The position numbers and the translations under genes were made by a program. A stretch of DNA of 29,874 nucleotides from Obelidium mucronatum (taxonomy: Eukaryota; Chytridiomycota; Chytridiomycetes; Chytridiales; Chytriomycetaceae). The DNA lies in NCBI GenBank assembly GCA_025765595.1, contig JAIVFH010000307.1, forward strand, positions 1 through 29,874, in the 5' to 3' direction. This document shows, piece after piece, positions 1-9,527 of the stretch (the stretch's first letter is position 1; the number at the start of each line of letters is the position of its first letter). The notes beneath the pieces were generated by a model. That model did no database searches, had not been told where the DNA came from, and worked only from the letters and a program-made list of their open reading frames with translations.

Positions 1-149
1 TAATTTCTGCCAACTACAGGCGCCTGCCAACGGCACTGGGCTAGCACACCTACTTCTTGCGCTAAGCTTAGGCCCCTTTAGCAGCTTTTGTTTTGAATTT
101 CCTTTTGCACTTCCCAGCACCCTCTTTTTTCTTCCAATTCTGGAGCCAT
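1..149. other. left edge, no confident gene
   Basis: No complete gene can be supported here. On the minus strand a Lys/Arg-rich frame stays open from about position 145 to the window edge. It could be a further 3' exon of the methyltransferase, because a GT donor lies at about 195 and an AG acceptor at about 145. The simpler reading stops the methyltransferase at 150. Nothing else is recognised. Confidence 0.3.
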
Positions 150-1283
150 CTAATTTATTTGTTCATGAGCTACACTAGAACACCTTCTATACACATATAG
201 CCGAAATCGTTTCAGAGTGGTTTTAAAAATATCTTGGACAATTCTTTGGTCATATATGTTTTGTGTGTCCAATAATAACTGTTCCTTTTCAAAGTCCTCG
301 CATATGGTTGCCTGGAATCCGTTGAGAGCCATTTGGCATTCAAAGTCTTCCACATAGGATGAGAAGCGACAATCACGCAATGGAGTGACAATGTAGATTC
401 TGGCCGTTGGTTTCTGTGAAAGGAGTCGGGCACATACAGGGGGTACTAGTCGTGCGTGGAGGGGCCCGTAACAGATATCGGCTCCATAAATTATATCGAA
501 TGTTGCAGTCGAGTTCTGGATGTGCGGTAATATTGGGATTGCAACATTCAGGGAAGCCGATGGTAAATTATCAGGGATCCAAGACCAATCAAGGGCATAA
601 ACTGAAGTATTTAGCAGACAGTCATTGGTTCGCACATTTTCTAAGGCGTTTTCGAGAACATCATGAAGGTAATCAGTCATGAAGACATGGTTTGCCCCAA
701 ATTTGGCGGCAGTAATCCCAACCACCCCAGTACCACAACCAAGCTCCAAAACAGGTTTGGTATTCGGCACGGGTATCTTTCCAGTGGAAATAAAATAGGC
801 GAACCTGAAGGGGGTTTGGTAAGGTGATACATTGACAGGTCTTGTGACTTACAGGCAACCAGCCATCCACACAGTCACTCCAACATCTTCCTCGGTACAG
901 CTCATTTCCCGCATTTCAACAACTATATTGTTGGAGAAGCGAAGGGTTCTGACCCAAGCTTGCTCCTCATTATTGTGGTCTTGGTTTGGATGAACTGGCG
1001 GTTTCGGCAGTTCAGCCAAAAGATTGGAAACTCTTTCGACAGTTTCATCGACTTCTGACTCTGCTAAGTCGATTGGAGGTTGCTTTGTCCAAAGGCTCAT
1101 GATGGATGTCAACCATTGCGACAGTTGCCTCACAAGGGAAGGGTTGATCAGATTACGACGTGATGGCAGGATGGATTCAATCTGTTCTAGAACGGGATAT
1201 ACAGCTTTAGCTGTTCGTTTGTTTGTCGAAAGGAGACTTGTCTCTAATTGTTCTATAGTCTCTGCTGGTGACTGTTTGGCCAT
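150..1283 (-). CDS. Protein-lysine methyltransferase, METTL21/EFM type (methyltransferase family 16)
   Basis: Two exons, 1283-853 and 804-150, are joined across a 48-nt GTAAGT...CAG intron and give about 361 residues. Residues 1-120 form a helical N-terminal part without a recognised domain. A VWMAG strand follows, then the SAM-binding motif I LELGCGTGVVG near residue 163, a TDY acidic motif, a LDW strand, and GADICY, which contains the DxxY signature of seven-beta-strand protein-lysine methyltransferases. Family members methylate lysines on elongation factors or chaperones in the cytosol; the substrate here cannot be read from sequence. The N-terminal extension recalls the EEF2KMT/Efm3 and Efm2 branch, but this is weak. 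ATG at 1283 was chosen because the frame upstream is low-complexity F/K/T sequence. An alternative 3' splice could replace the last few residues and run off the window edge. Confidence 0.82.
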
Positions 1284-1480
1284 TCTTCTTTCACAGGTCT
1301 GGAACGTGAAAAAAAAATAGAGGCACGTGTTTTTGACAGCGAAAACAAACATTCCAGTAAAACGAAGATTGTATTTTTTGGTGAATTTATTACTTGTAAA
1401 CCGGGAAAAAAACAACAAATAAGACGGTTATGAACACATTCTTGGCTCCATCCAAAAATACTCTTTTTTTGCTCTTGCTT

Positions 1481-2745
1481 TTACTTGGTCTCACTGTAAC
1501 GAACCTTTCCATCCAATCCAACCTTGCTTCCTTCAGTAGTAAGCAAGCTGTGTACCTTCTCAATAGACTTGAAGTACTTGACAGTCTTGACGTGCAGGTC
1601 CAAAGTGGCATCCTCGTCACAGACAATCATTCCACGTGGGTGCAATTGAATAGCAGAGACAGTCCACATGTGGTTCACACCATCTTCGATACACTTTGCC
1701 AAGGCAAGAGCCTTTCCAGCACCAGAAATGATGATCAAAACTTCACGGGCATCCATAACCGTACCGACACCAACAGTAAGAGCCAACTTTGGAACTTTGT
1801 TGACGTCTCCTCCAAAGAATCTGGAGTTGGCAATGATAGTTTCGTAGGCCAAGGTCTTGATACGGGTGCGGGATGAGAGGGACGATCCTGGCTCGTTGAA
1901 GGCAATGTGTCCATCTGGGCCGATACCTTATTTTTAATAAGAAAAAATATGTTGAGAATTCGTTCATGCAGGTTGAGGAGGCTGGGGCAAGCGCGCGTGT
2001 TGGTTTGAATTTTTTAGGCCACGTTTTGTGACTCATTGCTTTGCTCAAAATATGGCGTTCCCAAGAACCTTACCTCCCAAGAAGAGCTCGATTCCACCAA
2101 CGGCAGCAATCTTGGCTTCGTATTCGGTGCACTCCTTTTCCAAATCCTTGGCGTTTCCGTCCAAAATGTTCACGTTCTGTGGTTGAATGTCAACGTGCTT
2201 GAACAGGTTCTCCCACATGAAGGAGTGGTAAGACTCTGGGTGATCGCGAGGAAGGTGGACGTATTCATCCTATAAGGGTAGGTAAAATGAAGAGAAGGGA
2301 TTAGATTTTCTTATCTGGTGAGTTTCAGGCCCCTTATCAAATAGTGACAACGCCACCAGGGATGCACCCTCTCATCATTAAGCGAAGTTTCTCACCATGT
2401 TGAATGTGATGACGTGCTTGAAAGATAGCATGCCTTCGCGGTGGAACTGGACAAGCTTCTTGTAAACACCAATGGGGGATGAACCAGTGGGCAGTCCAAG
2501 GACGAAAGGACGCTCAGCAGTTGGATTGAACTCGTTGATTCTAGCCACAACGTACTCTGCAGTGTACTGACAGACGTCTATTTGATTGAATCCATTATCA
2601 GCGATCAAGGTCCAACGAAACCACGCCAAGCAAAGGCAGTGCAAGATCAAAGGCAGCGCCGCCCTTCCTACAATTCACTGCCCGCCGTATTCGCGAATGC
2701 CAATAGTAGCTCACCTTGGTATTTGTCTTTGATGATAAGTCTCAT
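1481..2745 (-). CDS. NAG1: Glucosamine-6-phosphate deaminase/isomerase
   Basis: Converts glucosamine-6-phosphate to fructose-6-phosphate plus ammonia, the last step of GlcNAc catabolism, in the cytosol. Four exons: 2745-2715, 2577-2396, 2269-2074 and 1926-1481, with introns of 137, 126 and 147 nt, giving 284 residues, close to animal GNPDA and bacterial NagB. The start MRLIIKDKY is typical. GLPTGSSP forms the phosphate loop near residue 38. FNMDEYVHLP places Asp72, and [17 protein letters not shown] places Asp141, His143 and Glu148, exactly at the E. coli NagB catalytic numbering. VDAREV and [10 protein letters not shown] are also conserved. The first intron uses a TAG acceptor, which is the only choice that keeps the conserved N-terminal helix in frame. 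It is divergent from the deacetylase across a 103-bp gap, so the two are probably co-regulated. The reading frame is intact. Confidence 0.95.
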
Positions 2746-2848
2746 AGTGTATGTTTTTGGACTTGAAAAAAAGCTTTTCGAATTTGAGTCGTGCACCAAA
2801 AGACCCCTTCTGATTTTTCCTATCTAAAAAAACCAACGAAACCCAATC
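2746..2848. promoter_or_regulatory. Shared divergent promoter gap, deaminase/deacetylase
   Basis: Only 103 bp separate the start codons of the deaminase (minus strand) and the deacetylase (plus strand). Both 5' UTRs and both core promoters must fit here or overlap the coding regions. No clear TATA box or known operator is seen. The arrangement matches the divergent NAG1-DAC1 pair of other fungi and suggests joint induction by GlcNAc, which is an inference. Confidence 0.6.
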
Positions 2849-4970
2849 ATGGACTCGTCGCAGGCAAACATGTCCTCTCTCAACATCGCCACGGGCTCAG
2901 GCGTTGCCAAGAAGACAAAACCAGCTGCAAACCCAACCAAAGAAGCGGAAAAGATGCGCGACTTCTTCCATGCGATCAAGAGAGACTCTGTTCTTGTCTC
3001 CGCAAATGCAGACTACAGAACCACGAAGCCCTCGTACGGTTTCTTGACCCACCACAGACTTAATGCCGTTCTGCCGGTGCTGTCGTCAAGGTTTGTCCTC
3101 CGCACGTTGTAGTGATAACTTATCTATTCTTATCATTCGTTTGCTTGCTTACAAACAGACCCCACTTACTTACTGACACCATCTTCTCCAACCGTGCGAG
3201 ACCTATTCAACACCCCGACTCCTATGAAATCACTCTCGATATGCTCAAGGCCGCCGACTCTCCTACAGCCATGGATGAGGACATCCCCGAACCCTACCAA
3301 AAGATTACTAAATTCACCAACTGCGACGTCTTACGGAATGGAAAAATTGTAAAGGACGAAACTCTTTGGGTTCGTGGTGGAAAAATTGTTGACCCAGCCT
3401 CGCTCTTCTACTCTTCGTCCCACGGACCAGATGAAGTTGTTGACTTCAAGGGCAAAAAAACTCTGATTGTTCCTGGATTTGTCGAGTTGCAGATTAATGG
3501 TGCGTCTCGTATTTTCGACTCGTAGTGGGTGGCGGGATTTTTGATTTTTGTGGAAAACGCGAAAACGTATTACAAACGGTTTGAACTCATCGGATATCAA
3601 AATAGGATTCTTTGGATATGACTTTGCTGATACTGCCAACATCGAAACTTCGCTTGGATGTCGTTGCTAAGGGTCTCCTCAAGTACGGTGTAACTGCCTT
3701 CTGTCCTACACTTGTTTCTTCCCCAGCCGAAGTCTATCACACATGTATGAAACAATCCATTTGAAATTTCGTGTCTTATCGTTTTTTGCTGACTCCATCT
3801 GAAATATGCCAGGTCCTTCCAAAGATTTCTCAAAGAAAGGGAAGACGGGCTGGACATGCTGAAGTTTTGGGTACGATCAGCTCCTGCGATTCAAAAATAG
3901 TGATATTAATCTCTCTCTCTCTCTTTAAAAAAAACAGGTGCCCATATTGAAGGTCCATTCCTTGCTCCAGCAAAGAAAGGAGCCCACGATGTCACTACAC
4001 TGCGAAGTGCGCCTAACGGATTCTCGGACTTGGTAGCCTGTTACGGACCTACCGTTGAAAAAGACGACGGATCTATTGCTATCATCACCGTTGCTCCCGA
4101 ACTTGAAGGAATGCACACTTGTATCCAAGAGTTGAAGAAGCGAAGCAATATTGTCGTCAGTTTGGGACACACTCAAGCCAGATACAAAGATGCCGAAGCT
4201 GCTCTGGCTTGTGGAGTAAGTAGTTTTTGTTGGTTGGATTCAAGGGACTCATCGTCAATCTTTTTTACTGTATCAACCAGGCATCCATGGTTACTCACTT
4301 GTTTAACGCTATGGAACCAGTGAGTTTAATTTTCTTCAACTAGGAGTTTTATCCACTAACCAGATTTCGATAATTTAGTTCCACCACCGTGACCCTGGAC
4401 CAGTTGGAACTATTGGTTGCTCATTGCAAAATTCTGCCGTCGATAAGCCATACTACGGAATTATCACAGACGGAGTACAGTTAGTATTTTTTGGACACGC
4501 TTTTTTATATGGGCAAATCAAGACTTAAATTCAATTTTATTTTCTCCAGTGCCGATCCTTCTAGTGTTAGAATTGCATATGTTGCTCACCCTGAGGGATG
4601 TATTCTCGTGACCGATGCCATTGGAGCTGGAGGTGTAGATGGAGAAACTTTCACATTGGGAACAATGCGTGTCCGCCGAAAGAGTGAAGTTGAAGTTGTG
4701 ATTGACGGCACAGAAACTATCGCTGGAAGTGTTGTGACGATGCCAACATGTATTCGAAACTTGGTTCGTTTCACTGGATGCACATTGGCGCAAGCCATCA
4801 ACGCGGCAACATTGGCACCTGCCAAGTCCGTCGGACTGGACAAAAGAATGGGTACATTGGCGCCGGGAACTGAAGCCGACTTTTTAGTCTTGGATGGATT
4901 CGACGAAACAGATCCAAGTGTATTTGAGATTTCACAAGTGTATGTTGGGGGAGAGAAGGTGACAGTTTGA
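2849..4970 (+). CDS. DAC1: N-acetylglucosamine-6-phosphate deacetylase, extended N-terminus, two frame breaks
   Basis: Removes acetate from GlcNAc-6-phosphate to supply the neighbouring deaminase. Eight exons fit: 2849-3090, 3159-3499, 3606-3744, 3813-3870, 3938-4215, 4281-4319, 4379-4479 and 4550-4970, about 538 residues once two one-base breaks are allowed for. Amidohydrolase landmarks are in order: [19 protein letters not shown], the metal-ligand motif [14 protein letters not shown] and THLFNAM histidines, [10 protein letters not shown], and the catalytic aspartate in [10 protein letters not shown]. The usual family start ([11 protein letters not shown]) comes only after about 130 residues, so there is an unusual N-terminal extension over exons 1-2. 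An apparent +1 base lies near 3655, with no possible intron to explain it. A second lies at the 3744 exon end; a weaker donor after GAA (about 3732) would avoid it but would delete four residues. Family call is secure; intactness is doubtful. Confidence 0.9.
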
Positions 4971-5142
4971 GCGGACGTTTATTTGCCGTGTATTTGCGTT
5001 TCAGTAAAGCAAAGTTTAATGAACCTTTTTGGCGACGGCGTTGAAATAGAATTTCTGGGTGGCGCGAAGGGGTACAGAAGAAACATAAAGGGAGACACGT
5101 TGTGACGGAGAAAAGAAAAACCGAAAACCGAAAAACAGAACC

Positions 5143-6820
5143 ATGAGCGACAACACGCACTTCCTGCTGGGCCTGACGACTGGTAAAACGCCTAGCAAAA
5201 GCGCCTAACAAAAATAACGCCGCGCCTAGGAATCGCCGTGTGTTCCGTGGCGTTCACCGCGTACGCTGGCGGCGTCCTCGCCAAGAGCATCAAGGCGGCG
5301 GCCAGCAGCCCCGCGCAGCCGCTGGCGCTTGCGGCGGCGGCCGGCTCGGACGACCTGCCGGCGCCGGAGACCATCGAGCGGCTGTCGAGCATGTTCAACA
5401 TCAACACTGAGAAGCTGAACCAGATCGTGAAGCACTTTCTGGTCGAGATGAAGAAGGGGCTGCAGGCAGAGAACCAGAGTGCGTCGTGTTTGTCGATACG
5501 AGGGTTGTGCTGACTTTTTTGTTTGCAGCTTTGCTCATGATTCCATCCCATGTCGTTAACCGTCCAAACGGCAAGGAATCTGGATCCTTCCTTGCCTTGG
5601 ATTTGGGTGGTACAAACTTCCGAGTCTGCGAAGTTGTTTTGGATGGACACAGGTAGGAGACGAGTTCATTGTTTTGCTTGTCATAAGTCATTGTGTTGAA
5701 CCTACAACGTTTCATAGCGGTGCTCGCGTTCGTCAATCTAAGCACACCATCAGTGAAGCCCAAAAAGCCGCCCCAGGAACTCAGCTCTTTGACTTTTTTG
5801 CCGATTGTGTCTACAAGTTCTTGGAAGAAGGAGGCCCATCTGCCCTCACAAAGTCCTACAAACTTGGGTTCACTTTCTCCTTTGCTGTGGACCAAGTTGC
5901 AATCAACAAGGGCTTCTTGATTCTTTGGAACAAAGGATTCTCCAACTCTGGAGTTGTTGGGGCTGATGTTGTTGCTTTGCTTCAGGCTGCCTTCAAGAGA
6001 AAGAAGCTCAACATTGCCGTTACCGCCCTTGTTAACGACACAATCGGTACTCTCATGTCGCATGCGTACATTCAACCATCCACCCGTGTCGGTGTTATTC
6101 TTGGTACTGGAACCAACGCTGCATACGTTGAAAAGATGGAAAACATCACCAAATACAAGGCCACCGATGGAACTGCCGAAGCCAAAGAAATGCTCATCAA
6201 CATGGAGTGGGGGGCCTTTGACGATGAACAGATTGTCATTCCTAGAAACAAGTACGACCACAAGGTTGACCGCACAATGAACGCTCAAGGAAAATACACT
6301 TTTGAAAAGCTTATTTCTGGAATGTACCTTGGTGAAATTGTGCGGTTCGTTCTTGTCGACCTCTGCAAGACGGGTGAAGTGTTCAAGGCTGGTGGAAGCC
6401 CCGAACTCAACAAGGCTCACTCATTTGAAACTGCCTTCATGTCTCGTATCGAACGTGACCACACCTTGGATTTGAGTGATACGCGCACCGTGTTGGAGGA
6501 TATGCTCAAGATCCCCAGGACTACGCTTGCTGACCGTCGTCTTGTCAAGACTCTCTGTGAACTTGTTGGTAAACGATCAGCTCGTCTTAGTGCTGCCGGT
6601 ATTGCTGCCGTTGTTACAAAGATGAACAAGTTGGATGGTTGTACTGTTGGTATTGACGGATCTCCTCTTTGAATTGTACCCACACTACTCCAACCGTATG
6701 CGTGACTGCTTTGAGAGAAATTCTTGGAATCAGTGCCGAGTATATTGTACTTGAACAAGCTCGTGATGGTTCTGGGACAGGGTGCTGCACTCATTGCAGG
6801 CTCTCGCGGACAAGGCCTGA
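5143..6820 (+). CDS. Hexokinase-family sugar kinase with N-terminal membrane anchor; 3' end frame-broken
   Basis: Phosphorylates a hexose at C6; beside the deacetylase and deaminase the likely substrate is GlcNAc, an inference. Exons 5143-5182, 5230-5478, 5529-5652 and 5718-6820. Residues 7-31 form a hydrophobic helix followed by KSIKA, suggesting membrane tethering, then a GC-rich Ala-rich linker. Conserved parts are [28 protein letters not shown] (catalytic Asp), [18 protein letters not shown] and SGMYLGE. The sugar-site motifs deviate: SFAVDQ instead of SFPVxQ, and NKGF instead of TKGF. The uninterrupted frame stops at 6672, but the conserved C-terminus ([35 protein letters not shown], stop at 6820) continues through four apparent one-base insertions near 6665, 6703, 6775 and 6799. 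An AATAAA follows. The kinase family is certain, the specificity is not. Confidence 0.88.
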
Positions 6821-6884
6821 TCATTCATCTAGTCCTCCCCATTCTTTTCTCCACCATTTATGCATATCCTATCTATTGAGATTG

Positions 6885-6890
6885 AATAAA
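6885..6890 (+). terminator. AATAAA polyadenylation signal of the kinase gene
   Basis: A perfect AATAAA lies 65 nt after the conserved TGA at 6820 and before the convergent transporter stop codon at 6974. It supports 6820, rather than the premature in-frame stop at 6672, as the true gene end. Confidence 0.5.
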
Positions 6891-6973
6891 CGGCCCGATT
6901 CATATTTATGAGGAAAACAAAATTAATTGGAATATTAAAACAAGTGGTATAAGATTATAAGATTTGATGAGTT

Positions 6974-8962
6974 TTAAGCAGCAGCGACTTTGGCACCCCC
7001 GCGTTTCCGAATGAACGGTACCAATGCCAACACAATAACCATGTACGGAATCCACGACAATGTCCCAACTTTGAAGGCTTGAACGAAATGAGAAATCAGC
7101 TGACTTTTAGCAACAAGAAACGTCCCTGCCACTTCATCTTTGGATTTTCCCAAAACAACGTCGAAAGCACCCAAAAGTGTTACAAACTGGGATACATCAA
7201 CAACATATCCCATAGCCACTAAGGCGGAAACCGCCTTTTGCAGCTTCTCGTCTGCCATCGTTGCACTGACAAGCACATTGTTCAAGATGGTGCCCGTGAT
7301 GGAAATTCCAATCGCGCCTCCAATGATGCTCAGTGTCACGGCACAGCCACTAACAATAGCTACCAACGATTCCTGCACGCTCAACTGGATGCCGGATATA
7401 CGTTGAGAGAAAATCATGCCAGGCCCAATTCCCAGAATGAGGTTCGATAGAATCCGGATGGGGATACTTGAGTCGATTGTCAAAAACGCATTGGCAATGA
7501 TTCCCAGAATCCAAACTATGGGGCCGACTACGAATAAGAGGTTGTAGCTACCTGAATTTCGGTTTGGGTGAGAAAGTTTCGAAAAAAAAACAAATTGAGT
7601 AGGGCTGTATACCTGTTCGTGACAGGAAAATTCCTGAAACAATACTCAAAAGTACAAAAGCAAACATTGAAGGGAGAGTAGATGCCCCCGCGTCCACCGA
7701 ACTAAGCCCATACACAAACTGATAAAACAAGGAATTGTAATAAATCAATGGAAAGAGGCCTGCCCCGATACAGATTGACATTCCAAGAAAGCCAACCACG
7801 ATCCGATCCCCAAAGATACTCAATGGTACAAATGGCTCCTTGGCGATTCGGAACTCAACGTAGAGAAACAATGCAAAGAGAATAGCAAAGAGCAAGAACG
7901 TTGCGAATACTGGCGCAGAATTCCAAGCCCAAGTAGAACCGCCGAGTTGAATTGGTGTCAACAAGCAGATTGTGGATGACAAGAGCAAGAAGGCTCCCAA
8001 GAAATCGACGCGGTCGATTTTTTCGGAAAGGTTGCCAATGACGGGTGGGAATTTGAGGAAATAGAGAACGACAAGGAATGCAACCAATCCGACAGGCAAA
8101 TTGATGTAAAAGCACCACCGCCAGTTTAGCTTTTCAGTAAAGAAACCGCCAAGAACTGGTCCAATCATGGCCGATACACCGTAAATGGCGCCAGTAATTC
8201 CTTGATACTTTCCTACAGGTGTACCAAAAGTACAATTGTTCACCAAATGCGTATTAAAGAACGGTTTTTAAAATTACCTCTTTCTTTCAATGAGACGATA
8301 TCCGAAACAATAATGACACCAAGACTTGCCAATCCTGCCAATAAGAACGAAATTATCAAACCTGCAATCAAAGAGTCAAAAGTGGAACCATACCTCCTCC
8401 ACCGGCACCTGTAATTGCACGACCAACAATGAGAGCAGTCATATTTTGAGCAGCACCACAAATGGCAGACCCGATTTCGAATAACACCAAGGCAAACAGA
8501 AAGACTGGCTTGCGACCGAATATATCCGACAGTTTCCCATACCTACTCATATACATTGTAAGCGAAAGAACGCAAGCTCCAAGGAGGGCGCCAACTCACA
8601 AAATGCCAGTTGCTCCCGAGCAAATCATGAAAGCTGACCCCAACCAACTGACAAGCTCGGAATGTCCTAAATCTGTTACAATCGATTGAAGAGCAGGCGA
8701 TACAATGGTTTGGTCCAGAGAGTACCTAATTCGTTTTGATTCTTATTGGTTAGACACTGACATGTCGACACTTCAGAACATCAGATCCAACTTACATCAA
8801 GGCCGATAGAATAAGGGCAGAATATACCAACACAAACTCTAGCCGGTTCAACCGAACTTTGGGAACATCAAGTGAGTCTGGATCTTCAATTTCAAGATGC
8901 CTGTCTTTTGGAGGAACTGGTGGTGGTGGTGTTGACACTGGTGAGGCGGCTAGTGAATTCAT
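6974..8962 (-). CDS. Major facilitator superfamily transporter, DHA2-like (H+ antiporter type)
   Basis: Polytopic plasma- or vacuolar-membrane transporter. Six exons: 8962-8796, 8725-8600, 8542-8394, 8334-8278, 8212-7613 and 7551-6974, with introns of 57-70 nt, giving 558 residues without any frame break. A Pro-rich cytosolic N-terminus of about 40 residues precedes the first helix. Family motifs: SLDQTIVSPAL (DHA2 motif D1), GKLSDIFGRKP (motif A), GVSAMIGPVLGGFF (motif C) and WRWCFYINLPVG. A large cytosolic linker (FPPVIGNLSEKIDRVDF) splits the helix bundles; 12-14 helices are likely. The C-terminus ends IRKRGGAKVAAA. It is convergent with the sugar kinase. Fungal GlcNAc clusters often carry MFS genes, so an amino-sugar or toxic-metabolite efflux role is possible, but the motifs themselves point to a drug/H+ antiporter rather than to a sugar importer. 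Confidence 0.88.
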
Positions 8963-9527
8963 AGACTGAGTGTGGAGAACAAGATCGTTTTGCCTAGCCT
9001 TGTTTTTTTTCCTTCTATTTGCTGTTTCGCAACGTTTTATCCTGCTTTTCGAATGTGAGGCTTACCAAACTGGGCATCTCTTGATTGAACATCATCTGAT
9101 CCGCCACAGAAAATGAAGCATGCGATTAATAAGAACCAGTCAGATGCCAGTGTTTTTCATAATAAGTGCAACCAACTGCTGCGTAAGCTGTTGATATATG
9201 GGGTGGTTGTGACGGCGGGAATTGTTTACAAGAAGGACGGCGGCTGCATCATTCTCTTGCTGCTTTGAATATTCGATGGCAATTTTAGTAAAACGCGATT
9301 CATCAGGAAATTAATAGAATGAGAGGATTCGACTTGGTGGAGAGCGTTTTTTGAGGTTTTTCGGTTTGTGCATTCTGATGAAAATTCAAACAAAACATTT
9401 AGACCAATGAAAAAGGGATGATATCCCTGACCATGATGAAGAAAGCAGAAGTCCAGTTTAAATAAATAGTCCTTCCATTAAATAGTTTGTTTACCGCGTT
9501 TTTTTTAAAATTTAATTTATATGAAAA
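8963..9527. other. Divergent intergenic region, transporter/PIH1D2-like
   Basis: This 565-bp gap lies between two divergent start codons, so it should carry both promoters and 5' UTRs. It has pyrimidine-rich stretches near 9001-9020 and an AT-rich block at 9440-9527. No long frame, tRNA or repeat is seen. Confidence 0.5.

Noticed and set aside
5401..6420. A 339-residue open frame on the minus strand, antisense to the sugar kinase
   Set aside because: It is a shadow of the kinase codons; the product is low-complexity Ser/Val/Leu with no domain, and the plus-strand frame has full hexokinase motifs.
3650..6820. Programmed +1 ribosomal frameshifting as the cause of the broken sugar genes
   Set aside because: No common slippery codon, stop context or downstream structure is shared by the breaks, and one in the epimerase has the opposite sign. 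Base-calling error or decay is simpler.
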